Notes: generated by a model not told the origin, from the sequence alone. A stretch of DNA of 64,000 nt from Corella eumyota (GCA_963082875.1 OY720101.1:10106001-10170000); one strand, 5' to 3'. Positions 50,590 through 63,280 are shown, numbered from the stretch's first letter. Translations and numbers: made by a program.

Positions 50590-53500
50590 ATGCCGCTGAG
50601 TGAAAATGATAAAAGATCATTTAACAAATTACCTCTAGTTACACAATTGGATGAATTGTTGAGGAGTTATAATATTCTGTTGGACACAGGCTGTGAAAAA
50701 GGTAATTTCATTTGGTTATTTTAGTTTAAATTATTTAAATTTACTTTTTCAATTACATTATACTTTTCAGTAACATTTTTAAAATTTTTTAATATTTTTT
50801 TAAGAGTTTCTGCAATTTGCAAAACATTTTGAAGATTGTCGTAAAAAGTGGAGTTTTTCGGAATCTGTATGTCGAGAATATTCTGAAAAATTAACAAAAG
50901 TAAAAGCTAACTAACATTGTTTAATTCTAAATTGGTATTAAAATAAATATGTTATATTGTTTGTTAAGCTTCTTTATTTGTAAGACTTTTTATTTTAAAT
51001 TATTTTTTCGTTTAGTGTGAAGCGGAAAAGAATGCATTACTAATTAAACTAAAACATGCACGTCGGCAAATTGAAGTTGAGATGCAAGGCAGACACCAGG
51101 CCGAACAGGATCGCGATGAAATGGTAAACAATTTTATGTAACCTAACACTTTATATATACAAGTTTAAAATAAGAAATGTTATTCTTATTAGAGTGTACT
51201 ATTTACAAAACTTTTTTATGGATGGTTGGTTATACATTTAAACTGTAATTTATATATATACCGTTTTTTAATTTAGGACCAGCAACTAATGTTAGTTCGT
51301 GAGCTTTTATTTAGTGACAACTCGCAGGCTGCCACACTTAGTGAGGAACAACAAAAAAAACTTGATTTTCTTAACGCAAGGTAACATTACATTTATAAAG
51401 ACAAATATATATATACAATTAAAAAATCTTTTTATTATTTTAAAAATATTTGACTATTTGAGCAACAAAACAACCTTTTAATTTAAGAATTTTTTTTTTA
51501 GTCGATTTCAATCTCCAAGGCACGGAGCTCGCTGTGTACAAAGAAGATTGGATAGAATTGATGAAACAGGTTTGTTTTGGGTTATATTTTTGCAAAAAAG
51601 GCAACTTTACACTAGATGCAAACATGGCAGTTTTGCGTTTATTAATTAACTATGGCTTGGTGTATATACATCTTAATGCTGCTACAATAAAAAGCAGAAT
51701 AGATTGAACTAATGACAAAATGTATTTTTAGTGTTTAGACATATACTTAAGAATAAATCGATTATATATTTAAACTGTCTGCATTAAACCAGTTGTCCGT
51801 TTATGATTTGTCTGATTGCAATAATTTTACCAATTAAACTTGCCAGGCTCAATGTTGTCTGACTACTCAGACATCTCATTTGATGTAACAGAGGATGATT
51901 TAGATGGATCGCTTCTCCGAAACGGAAAAAAGTGGAAGCGGGGAAGAGCTGCAAGGGTAAAAATGATTATGATAATCCAATATTGCGTCAAAATAGTACC
52001 TAATACTCCAAACTTATCCAAATTGACCTTTTTAAATTGCTTTCTCACTTGTGTCTACAAACAAACTCTTTTACTTTACATCTCTTTGACTTAAGGCTGA
52101 ATGATTTAAAGGATTGTAAAGTACAAGTAATTCAAAATTATAAAACAGAATGTGTAAAAATAATGCAGCTTTTTATGTTTTTTGTTTAGGCCTATATAAC
52201 TAATAAACTAAACTTTTATGTTTAGAGGGCATTTGGAGAACAGGATGAAATATTATCGAAACGATCAAGAAATGAAGTTGTAAGTTTTTTGCTTGCTTTT
52301 TAACATATTTTTTAATATTAAACAAGATTCCTTATTTTTAAATATCTTTGTTGTTGCTTGCGAGCTTGATTATAATTTTTAAACTACTTTTATATTATAT
52401 TAACCTTTTCTATACATTTAAACAAAAACTAAAAAAAAAATTGCAATTTTTTTGGCATGCTTTAATGACATCACTACTTTATAACGTTATTGATAAATGA
52501 CATCACAAACCAACACTCTTACATTTAGCCTGATGCAAGGGGGTTTCCTCATAACAGTGACAGTTACCATAATGCATTAGATGAAGATTGCAATTTTCAA
52601 TTGGTTTGTTTTAAACTTTTTTATTCCAGCCACCTGGATTGCTATTCTTGCTTGTTGTTTAGTATTAACCACATTAACTTAAACTAGTTGATATTCAGTG
52701 CTACCATTTTATTTATCATAATATGACCACAGCTCTTAGCTAATATTTGCCTGCGATAATTTACATGCTTGCTACAGTTGGCACTTTTTGTTTATTTTAA
52801 AGGTCTATTAATTGAATATATATTCACATAGAATGTCCACTAAGCTTCATTATACAAATTAATAATGTAGCAATTTTCATGTTAAATCGAAAACCTATCT
52901 TTAAACTATAATAAACCTATTTAGCTTTTCCTATAAAAAAATTGTAATAAGGCTCTATAAGTCTTAATTTGGTAGTGTATTTAAAATAGTAATTTTAACT
53001 CACTTAGTAATAATTTCTATATGATAATAAAAATTCTTATAAGGTAATAAAAAAAAAAAATATATTTAAGTTGTTAAAAAATTTAAATTTTTAATACAAT
53101 AAATATTTTCACATTTAAATAGGGAGCAAATGAATCGCTAAGATGCACAGTCCAAGGTCCAACAGTAATGTGCATTGAGAAATTGGATAGGAGTTTTAAT
53201 CGGCCAAATCCCCATCAGGGAAGAAGAAGGCCATCCAGGGAACACAGAAGAAAGAGTGCTGGTAAGAAGAAATATTTTTTAGTTAATTTTTTTATTCTTG
53301 ATATGGGAAGTCTAACTTCACTTTAAAGCAAAAAATAGATCTAGTTAGCTGTATTTTTTTCTAAATTTGGTTAAAAAAGCAGGAATTGCAGGGGTTGTAG
53401 TTCATAAGTTATTGGGGATTACATTTCTTTTTTACAAAATGGGAAGTATACCTGCATGACGTGAAAAAATTGAAAGAGCAGAATACTTTTTTCTTAGTCA

Positions 53501-56500
53501 AGAGCTGTTATCTAAACTAGATGAACAAAAAACAGTTTAACACAGCTTTGTTATCAGTCTATTGGCCTTTCTTTCAGTAAATTAATTTATTAGAAATGCT
53601 GACAGTTTTACAATAATTTATTAGCAACATCTGAATCTGAAAGTCAGAGTGAAGTGGAAAAATTTTGGCCACATCATCCCCCTACCTCCCAGCCACTAAA
53701 ACAACCACAAGTAAGAACTATGAACATTGTTAATATATTATATTAAATTAAACATCATATTTTTCTAATGTTAAAAATAAATATGTAGTCTCACAATTTT
53801 GATTTTCCAGCTTGAGTTATAATTTGGTTTATACTTTGGCTAACTTGTAAGTAAATACCTAGTTAGTCTGTTTACGATAGTTAGTCTGTTTGATTTGTTT
53901 AGTTTTTCGAAGGGATACATATACATAGCTTATGTACCTTATTCAAATAGAATAAAAGTTAGTTATCATAAATGGTAAATAAAATGACCTAGTACACATA
54001 ACTGTAAAGAAATAACACTTACCATATATACATAATGCACTTATTCTTATTACCATAAAACTTAGTTTATTGGGATCTCAAATCTATACAAAAACACTAA
54101 AAATAACTAAAAAAATCAAAAAACATAAAAAAATACAACAACATGTAATAAGCACATTCAGTACATTAAAATAAAAAAACTTTATGTTAGATTTGTTTGT
54201 AACAGATAATTTCGGTATGAATTTTATCATATTATGAATAACCATTTTGCAGAATAAGGATTTGACTAGAAAACCATATGCATAATGAAAGTTGTAGCGT
54301 AATTTATTTATTTAAATACTGACTTTAGATGGCTTACCATTCTAAATTTTATAATACTTTTATTTGTTAAATATTATTTTGTTTTAGACGCCGAATCGAC
54401 CAATAGGAAAGCGACATAATTTACAGACGAAGCAATGTGTGATAATAAAAGAATATTGTAAACCTGTAAGTAAAGTATGCAAAAAATATTTTTACGAAGA
54501 ATTTATTACTGTGCTTGCAAATATGTGAGAGCTATTAATAATATTTAATATTAATTATTAGTAATATCCCTAATACAAAATTTGCTAAACAGTTAATCAG
54601 GATTGGGGTATTTTTTTACCATACTAAAATATCTGGTAAACAGATTATATAGATTATAAAAGTTATGTAAATTATGAATATCGAAAAATGGAAGAATAAA
54701 ATAAGGTTATATAAGTAATACTGATATTTTAGTAAACTGTTTTTATTTTAATAATCACTAGTTAATTGGCATTTTCCTTGTCATAATATGGTCACAGCTC
54801 CCAGCTAACTTTTGTCTGATGTTAATTTACCCATGTATATCTCTAAATCGACATTCAAATTTAAATATCGTTGTCAAATAGGCTTCATCATATATAAATT
54901 AATTTGGTTGTTAGGAATAGAGGTTGTTAGGTAATCATATTGGACTCGACATTGTTTGCCCCTGAGAATGGCGTTTATGATTAGCTTAAAAACATGTCAC
55001 AACAACACACTGTTTTTTTCTAAATAAGATAAAAAAAACCTTACATCTTAGGGTGATACGATAAAAAATCATTAAACTAATGAACAGATGTAAAATATGA
55101 CATTAACTTAAAAATTTTAACTTTAAAAACTATTTTATTTGAAGTGTGGAAAGCGAATTAATTTTGGCAAAAAAGCTTTGAAATGTCTAGATTGTGGAAT
55201 TATTTTTCACCCTGAATGTGAAAATGAAGTAAAAAATTCTTCATGTGATCCTAAATCCCCATCTACTTCTAACAATGAAAAGGTTGGTTATTGCATCCAT
55301 GAAATAATTTTAGTTAGTAGGGTACTTTTGATTTTTAATATTTAAGGACTCTCTAAAATTTTACTATTAGTTTGTTACTAAAAAATTGTAAAATTTAATC
55401 TAAACTATTTTTTTAATCTTTGTTAACACTTGTCTATTGCCAGCTTCACAGGCTGCATTTTAATTGTCGTAATATGGTAACATTCCAACTAATATGCTCA
55501 TAATAGTTTACCAATGTTCCCCAATGGCCATTTTTTAAAAGCCTAAAAATTAGACAACCATTTTATAAATATTATTTGCTAGTATTATTAATATTTTTTA
55601 CTAGGGGTTTACAGTTTATTTTTTTAAATGTTTTTATTTAAAAATTAAACTTTTTCGCAGAACACCATTCGTGATTTTCTTGCTTCGGATGAGTCACCCC
55701 AGATTCCCCCGATCATTTACCACACCGTGCAAGAGATAGAACGGAGAGGATTAAATGAGGCGGGATTATACAGGATTCCTGGAATGCTGAGAATCATAAA
55801 GGAACTGCGTGAGAAATTCAAGGGAAAAAATATCCCCAAACTGACAGAGGTGACATGGTTTAATATTTTGTTAAATCATCTATCATTTTTTAAATCTTGT
55901 TTATTTTTTGCCCAATTTTCTAAAAACTTTTATTGGCCGAATAGACATATACCTGTAAAACAACATTTGTTCAAAAATTTAACAGCATTTATCAAAGAAG
56001 AATTAAAAAAAAAAAAGGGTAGGGTTAATAAAAAGTGTCACAAAGTAAGCAAAAATTAAATTTTCAGGTATCTTTCAGTGAAACAGCCAATCTGTTAAAT
56101 GGTTTTCATTCAGTTATATGTCAAAAATTACAAATCTAAGCTTAATGATTTAAACGCAATACAATTCTTTTTTTACTAATTTTATTTATTTTTAAGGTAA
56201 CTGACATACATGCTTTATGTTCTCTTGTGAAAGACTTTTTAAGAGTGACTCTCACGGAACCGATTCTTACATTTAACCTCAGACCCTCCTTTATAGAAGC
56301 TGCTAAACAAGTAAAGTTTTTGCTAAATCTAATTAAAATATAAAAATTTTTGCTCTAAAAGTATGACTTACATAGCAAACTAGTCTAACTCTTAAAAATC
56401 TGTAAACACAACAAAACTTTGCAAACAAATTTGCTTACACCCTGATGAAGTCATACGGATGCAAGAACATTTTAATTACATTTTTATTTTTAATTAGTCA

Positions 56501-59500
56501 CCCATTTAAATAGCCATACAATTTAAATAAATATACAAGAAAAAAATTTGCAGTTTTCTGGTTACACTAAGAACATTTCAAATAAATACATCAGATATCT
56601 ACAAATTTTGTTGAGCTTTTTTTAAACTCAGTACAGTTAAATAAATATATTAAAAGGTCATTTTTTTAGTTCAAATAATTATTTTAAATCTAGGATGACG
56701 ACTCAATGATGTACCGAGTATTGAGTGAACTGGAAGAACCCAACCGAGACACACTCATGTTTTTAATCCTTCACTTCCAGAGAGTTGTGGAGACCAAAGA
56801 GACAAGAATGACTGTAGAAGGTTTAAGTAAGGCGGTGGGGCCTTCCATTGTGGGGTTCGGGGCAATTGAGCCTTCGTTAAGTGACATGCAGGTTAGTAAA
56901 AATCGTATAAAAATTAAAAAAAAAATTTGATCACACAAAACAATAGGTGGTATTTATTGATGTTACTAAAAATAATTTCACCGAATGAACATGTTCTCAA
57001 AAATCAAAATTTTTTCAAAACATTTAACCAAAATTTATATTTATTTTTTTAAAATTAAATGGGATTTTCGAAAGGTAGGTCAGGGTATAAGGAAGTTAAT
57101 AGAAATTGTGTTATCGTCAGAAAAAAATCTTTTTTATAGATCTAAATATTGCAAAATGTCAATTTAGAATAACGATTCAGTAACATAACAGTAATCTTTA
57201 AAACATCAAGAGACAAATATAAAAAAGTTTATTTTTATTAGAATGTAACTGGAGATCAGGAAATTGTTCTCACTAAACTTCTTCAACTTCCTTCCGGCTA
57301 TTATGCTAAAAAGTTGACTAGTGCGACCAACAATAACCCACTGAATGTTCATTATAATGAAAATACTGCCATACCAGGGACCCCAGAATATAACCAACGT
57401 AAGTGTAAAATTTTCGTAAGTGTAAAAAGAGTTAAAAATATCTTTTGGTAAGGTGTTTAAAAAGTTTTTATTTATTTATTTTTTTTTTATCTTGACATTG
57501 CTTTGAAAATTTAAAAAATATTTAAATACAATTTGAATTAAATTATATAAGATTTAAAAAAAAAATCGATAAACCAAAAGGGAAGTTCACAACCTGTAGT
57601 CAATCATGCATTATTATGGTTCGAAATCTTAGATTTCGAAACATATTGTTATTGTCAGTATTATTTTTATTTTTCTTACTCATCCGAATTTTGATTCAAA
57701 ATAACTTTTGATCTTGTGTATATAAAGTTCTGAAATTTTAGTATGTTGTTTATAAAAATATTGTGTTCTAATTCTCCTTTTTTTATAATGTAATTATTAC
57801 TAATTACTAATTGCTTGTTTATTTATTAAAATTTAAAGATCGTTATTGGGTTTTCAAATTTTGGTTAGTTATATATCATAATATTATTAACTCAAAAAGG
57901 AAATAAAAATTTAATTTTTGTTTGTTTATTATAAGTAAATTCTTGTTTGTTTATGAAAAATTAAAGTTCGATATTAAGCATTCAAAATTTAGTATAATGT
58001 ATTTTATAATATTAGTAATTGAAGTACATATTTAAAAGATAATTTTTGTTTGTTTATTATATTTAAATGCTTGTTTATTTATTAAAAATCAATAATCAAT
58101 TTTAGGCATTCAAAACTTTGTCTAATGTATATTGTGATATCAACAACTTAAAACTGAGTTAAAAAATTACTTTTTGTTTGTTAAGTATATTTAATTACTT
58201 GTTTGTTGATTAAAAAATTAAAGATCGATATTTTAAAACTTTTAAAATAATTTTGTTATGAAATTTTCTTTTTATTAAGTTCATTTTATGCATAACTTTA
58301 TTTATCACTTAAAATTTTGAAAATAATCAAATGATTTCGAACCATATTTCATTTATCAAATAAATCTAGTTGTACTTTTTTTTTATTATTGATATCTTGT
58401 TAGGGCAATTGTATTTAAAAACTCTCATCAGGGAACAAAATAACTGGTCGCTCCTTGCTGTAAACTTATTTTTTTTTAGCAAATTGATTTAACTAATATA
58501 AAACACCTGTGTATATTTATGTAATTTTTACGAACGATTGCGTGTAAGTTAACTTAACGGTTCCAAATTAATTTATTGCATCGGCATAATTCTGCATGTG
58601 TGAATGTAAGTTACCAAAGACCATAGGTGGGCACCGTTTCTTGAAAAATCAACTTCTATAATGGGTGTTCAGTTAATTAAATCGTGAACTTCTATAAAAC
58701 TAAACCGTTACCTAACTATGAATGTATCGGAAGTTACCAAGAGCACTATAAGGACTATTGTCAGACTGTCGACTGTACTATCAAACTTTAAAGTTTTATT
58801 AATTAGGTATACTATTATGGCGCAATAAGAAGCAAATAAAATTAAACCAAATTGCGCCACATTCGTCACATTTTTAATTTGTTACGCCACTGTTTACGAT
58901 GTAAATATACGAGTTATCTTTAAAAGGTTGTAACAATAGATACAATTTATAAAATTAACATGTCTATCTGCTTATTAAAGTCAAGTTTTAAGTAAACTTC
59001 TATATTATAACGACTAATTCGTTTTTGTAACGCATTTTTGTTCCAAAAGAAGGTTTTTTAAATCGTAAGATGTCAATGAACCACACAAAATTCGTATATT
59101 TAAGATATTTTGGTACTTACGTACTTTATCTAACGGAAGCACATCAATGTAACGAAAGTTAAAAGATCGTTTATGATTTTCAAAGTTAACTTAAAAGTTA
59201 AATTTTAACAAAAAAGTCAACTTCGGTAATCAACGATTAACGCATTAACGGTTTGTACCCACCCTTGTTACTAAAGGTGGTTTGTACCCACCTTTAATAA
59301 CATTAACTTTCTATGATCGTAAACTTCATTCTCCAGTTTATTTAGTTATCGCCAATAAAGATTAGTTTAGTAAGCTTAGTATTATACTGTTTATAATGTC
59401 CCCAGTATCAGCAAAGTTATTTTCAGTTTTAAAATGAAAAAGGCAGTTTGATTTCACTTTTATTAAAACAATCATTGCGAAAAAGTAGATAAATTCAGCG

Positions 59501-62276
59501 TAATATAAAATGCATAAACAATCAAACCTTTCGTAGGTAGGAAAGTGATAGAGTCAAACAAAGTAGTGTGAAAAAGCATTGCAATTCCTTTTAGCACTAG
59601 GCAGCAAAGAAACTAAATACGCAATATACGTAGGGCCCTGTTGGATATTCTACTCTAATAAACTTATCACCAATAGCTAAATGATATATTTCGAAATATA
59701 ACAAAAATGGAAAACTTTAAATAGCTATCAAATTTAAATGTGCATACTTTTTGGCAAAAAAGGAACTGCCCTTTAGTTTGTTTTCATCCTTATCGAACTT
59801 ACACTTAGTCTTGGACTTTCTATGTTCTTTGAATAGCAAAATAGTTACTGAGATGTTACTGCAAATCTTTTTAACGAAATCCGAATTCCTAAAAATGCCA
59901 TTTTACGACAGTAAGACACTCTCTATTAAGTACCTCTTGCTCTAACCTTGGGAAAAGTCCGCTTACTTCTAAAAAAAATCGTTTTTTTTTTTTGTGTTAG
60001 CATATAATTGTTCTGTTTAAAAATGCTTATTTTTCTATTTAAATTTCATAATTTGAGTATATCTAAAATAATATTTCTTATGGTTAATTCTTTTATCATA
60101 AATAGCAATTTTTTTTGACATCTACAGAAATTTTTAAAAAGTAACCTAATTTTTGCCAATGAAATATTTTTTTGTTATTTTATATAATTTTTCACATTTG
60201 TCTTTATAAAATGATCACTTTTTCATTTCAGCTTCGGATAGTTTGTTTGCACCAATTAGTTCTCCACGAAAAACTCCTTCAAGCAGTTCTTTAGCGGAAC
60301 GTGCAAAGAAATATCTCGGTGGAACTCCGTAAGTTGAATTGTTTAATTTTTTAATATGATATTGCTTTTTAATCACCACTGCTCAATTGTAACGCTCATA
60401 ACCTCTAAACACTTACATTGCCATAAGTAAATAATAAATAGCCCACCTGTATCTCCGAAGAGCCATAGTGCACCAAGTGGTTAATGGACACAACAAAGCG
60501 TAAATTCCGCTGGCCTTTAATAATATGTCCATATTATTTTTTAAATTGCAAAACACGAGTTAGTTATGTATTCTCATTAAACGATTTTGTTAAAAACTTG
60601 TTAGAAAGGCTGCAAGTACGAGCAAGAAGACTAAGGTTCGGCGCTCGCCAATGACAACACTTTTTGGCCCAGTTGTTTAATGTGAAATTTTATATCAAAA
60701 CATGCAAAATTTTATGCCAAAAAAAATCACCAAAATTTATGATTCAAATCTTTATATTTCGTCGATAATTTAAGTTTAAAAATCAATTTTTAAAAGATTT
60801 TTTTAAACGCGAAATGACGTTACTCTAGAAGATTATGACGTAACAATTGTAAAAACGCTGCTTGAACATACGCTTTGGCAATGTTTTTTTTCGCGCTTTG
60901 TAGTTTTGTAATAAATTTATTTTGATATAAAGTTTATTTTAGTTTAATTTGAATTTTTTTTTTTGATAAAACAAATGTAAGCAGTACGTTAGAATTGCTA
61001 AAAAAGAAATCGGATTGTTAAATCTTAAGCTAGTGAGCGCATACGCGACTTTGTTTTTTTGGGTAGGCCAAGCAGTACGGATGAAAGGCAAAATTAAGCA
61101 GTAAATAAACTAAATGTATAACTTTTAAATGTTTTTTTCGTCATGTAAGTACTCTTATCAGTATTATAACTCGTAGACGGTAGTAACTTAAACTCTTGAA
61201 ATGCCGGTTAGTCCGCAACCTTTCTTTGGCTATTTAAGTGAAATTGTAAAATCGTCTCAGGGAACGAAATAACGGGTCGCTATTCGCAAAAAGCGAATCG
61301 TTTTTTAAAATTAGCGAATCATTTTTCACAAATATATTAGAATTAGCGAATCAACCAAAAAAGTTCAACCGACATTAAAACTTTCGTGTATATTTGTGTA
61401 TTTTTTCAATTTATTTTTACCGGTTCCACACATTTATAATTACGTCAATATAATTCTGCGTAAATGTAGGTTACTACAGGGATCTCACAATGCGTATTTT
61501 TCACTCTCGCATTTTGTTTAGTTAAGTAGTTGCCCAATTTTTTATATACATAACAGTCTTGATGTGTTGTTTTTTGTGCAAAAAATAATTAACGATTGTT
61601 TAACAATACGTTACATTTTAAAAATGCCACGCAACGCGTCAAGCTTTATTAAAAAACAAAGATTATGACTTGGACCTAACTATTGCTCTAAAAATGCGAC
61701 CTTCTTTTTAGCGAATCGTTTTTTAATCGTTAATTCGTACCCTGCGTCTAATTTTACTTTAAAACAGTCAGAAACTTAACGTCATTTGGCCTATTTAGGA
61801 CAATTTATGAACAATTAGATAATAGAACCCGTAAATATTTTTAAACCTTAATACTATTACTAATCTCACTTTTGATAAAATTTAAAACATTATGTAATTT
61901 GATTGTGACGTCATAATCTACTAGAGTAACGTCAATTCGCGTTTTTATGAAAATAAAGTTTCAAATAAAGATTGTAGACTGAAAATACTACTAAAATTAA
62001 TAAAATTTAAAATATAATCTTACAACAACAAAATATATATATATTAATTAAAGTTTTTTTTTTCTTCTTACCTTTAATATTTTAATATTATTTTATTGCA
62101 AATTTGCAAAAAAAAGTCTTTAAACTAGAAAATGTTTTCTTAATTTTTAGATGGTGTTTACATTCTATTTTGCATGATCTAACTTTTAACTTTTACTAAC
62201 ACTTTATTGCATGTTTAGCTTTGGACGAGGAAAACAGAGAAAGGATTCCTATTTTGCTTCACCCAGTCTTAATTAA
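50590..62276 (+). CDS. RACGAP1: RACGAP1 / MgcRacGAP (centralspindlin Rho GTPase-activating protein)
   Basis: Exons: 50590-50701, 50805-50899, 51016-51123, 51277-51380, 51502-51569, 51847-51956, 52226-52279, 52529-52603, 53123-53261, 53625-53710, 54388-54465, 55145-55282, 55661-55849, 56197-56310, 56694-56891, 57242-57398, 60232-60328, 62219-62276; 659 residues (human 632). The N-terminal coiled coil ([15 protein letters not shown] ... [14 protein letters not shown]) binds the kinesin KIF23 in the family. After a basic linker comes a C1 zinc finger ([22 protein letters not shown]), then RhoGAP (about 390-570) with the arginine finger in GLYRIPG (R427). The C-terminus [14 protein letters not shown] then [18 protein letters not shown] matches the human tail (NFFASPMLK). 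It organises the central spindle and activates RhoA signalling in cytokinesis. The start is the first ATG before the conserved coiled coil. Confidence 0.94.
52720..52865. repeat. Dispersed repeat in RACGAP1 intron, copy 1
   Basis: Shares TCATAATATGACCACAGCTC, TAGCTAATATTTGCCTG and a terminal GCTTCATTATACAAATTA with 54779-54900, and in inverse orientation with 29730-29770. Confidence 0.5.
53938..53953 (-). other. Exact match to the Ciona spliced leader 16-mer followed by GT
   Basis: Minus strand ATTCTATTTGAATAAG followed directly by GTACATAAGC, that is, leader plus a GT dinucleotide as an SL donor requires. It lies antisense in a RACGAP1 intron. No convincing Sm-site (ATTTTTG-like) follows within the expected 30 nt, so a functional SL RNA gene is not established. 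Confidence 0.45.
54775..54902. repeat. Dispersed repeat in RACGAP1 intron, copy 2
   Basis: Contains TCATAATATGGTCACAGCTC then CAGCTAACTTTTGTCTG and GCTTCATCATATATAAATTA, matching the copy at 52720-52865. A weaker related stretch (GTCGTAATATGGTAACATTC) lies at 55466. Confidence 0.5.
57690..58400. repeat. Composite AT-rich dispersed repeat, copy 2 (RACGAP1 intron 16)
   Basis: Contains TTTTAGTATGTTGTTTATAA at 57738 and about four tandem units of roughly 125 bp built on TTTTTGTTTGTTTATTA, ATTAAAGATCGATATTA and ATTCAAAATTTAGTATAATG. The terminal ATTTATCAAATAAATCTAGT at 58352 corresponds to the end module of the 44760-45660 block. Confidence 0.6.
58428..58615 (+). mobile_element. MITE-like element, family B, truncated copy
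   Basis: Starts CAGGGAACAAAATAACTGGT and shares the interior CCTGTGTATATTTATGTA, ACGGTTCCA and ATAATTCTGC-ATGT with the full copy at 61258-61744. It stops where the family A element (58625) begins, so the second half is missing. Confidence 0.6.
58625..59297. mobile_element. MITE-like element, family A copy 2, with a duplicated end
   Basis: Begins AGGTGGGCACCGTTTC and ends GCATTAACGGTTTGTACCCA then CCCTT at 59266, matching the 1933-2423 copy. A short palindrome, AAAGGTGGTTTGTACCCACC then TTTAA (59273-59297), follows and repeats the terminal motif in both directions. Length about 640 bp without that addition. Confidence 0.6.
60605..60680 (+). CDS. RACGAP1: Alternative last exon of RACGAP1
   Basis: After TTTGTTAAAAACTTGTTAG the frame in the same phase as the 62219 exon reads [20 protein letters not shown], then GPVV and a stop at 60678-60680. 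Splicing from 60328 (phase 2) fits it exactly and would give 665 residues. AATAAA at 60910-60915 could serve as its poly(A) signal. It replaces the conserved FASPSLN tail with a basic, Ser/Thr-rich one. The choice between isoforms is inferred from sequence only. Confidence 0.6.
61258..61744. mobile_element. MITE-like element, family B, complete copy
   Basis: About 490 bp with terminal inverted repeats CAGGGAACGAAATAACG / CAGGGTACGAATTAACG (15 of 17). Subterminal AGCGAATCGTTTTTTAA is repeated in several places inside. CGTCT flanks both sides, which may be part of a target duplication. No coding potential. It lies in the intron between the two RACGAP1 last exons. CAGGG ends suggest a hAT-related origin, but this is uncertain. 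Confidence 0.7.
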
Positions 62277-63280
62277 TCTTAGTGCATAATTTTAGGTCAA
62301 AGTCATTTTTTGTTTTAAATATACATAAATAATTTATGTTTCTTATAGCTTTTTGATAATTTGTTAAATTTTTTTTGTTAAGTATAAAATTTAAAGGAAA
62401 ACTACCTTAACAACTTGCATGTAATATTTTACCAAATTTTTTATTTAAAGCAAAAGCTAAATATTTTGTATCGTTTATGGTAGGTTTAAATAATCTGAAG
62501 GTAACGTAAAATATTTTTATCTTATTGTATATAATTAAATATTAACAATTCTTGTTATTTAGTTGTTGTATTTTTATTATGCTTTAATGTTAAATGTAGG
62601 TTTTTATTAGCTGCCAATAAGTGTAAGTAAAAATGTCATTTATTGTCTTAAATTGAACTTTTGGCTTTTCGTTTAAGCCAAGTTGTTTGCTTGTGTGGAA
62701 ATAAAAGTGTGACCATTGCTACAAGTTTGATTTTGGTCGATTTCGTATTTTTTTGTAAATCTTAATTCTTGATGATGGAAAGGCCTACTTCTAAAGTAAC
62801 ATTTGTTAGCCGATTTGGGCTCAAGTTGCGATAAGAATTTTATTACTTAAATTGCCCCCTAATTGGTTTTGGGCTTGGCAAAGGTTTGTCTTATTTATAT
62901 TACCTGGGACGTAACGATATAACTATAAATTAGTCCTATAAATGTAGTTCAAAATAAAATAATTTTTGTCGAATAAACCAAAATTAGACAGGTCACTTTG
63001 TAGAGATCATTAACAAAGTCTTTTTGAGAATAAACGTCCTAAAAACAACATTTTTTTTCAGAAATTTTTTTATTAACGCCCTCTCTACATCAGTTTTACT
63101 GAGTACTAAAAACAATGAGCCTTTTTTTTGTTAAATATTATTTTAGAAATTTAGTCCTGGAAGGAAATATCACTTTACGACCATGCATTAAGTAAAATAA
63201 GAACAAATGCCGTTTTATAGAGTATTTTGACGCAACTTTGTTACATTTTTGTCTAGCACTCAACTTCGGTCCTACTAAAA
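62277..63280 (+). terminator. RACGAP1 3' UTR/poly(A) region and downstream flank
   Basis: AATAAA at 62700-62705, followed by GTGTGACC and TTTGATTTTGGTCG (GT-rich), is the best cleavage and polyadenylation signal after the 62274-62276 stop. It predicts a 3' UTR of about 450 nt. Beyond it nothing coding is visible. Confidence 0.6.

Noticed and set aside
59751-59945. 64-codon open frame in RACGAP1 intron 16
   Set aside because: Intronic, Leu/Phe/Ser-rich without a domain; expected by chance in AT-rich DNA.
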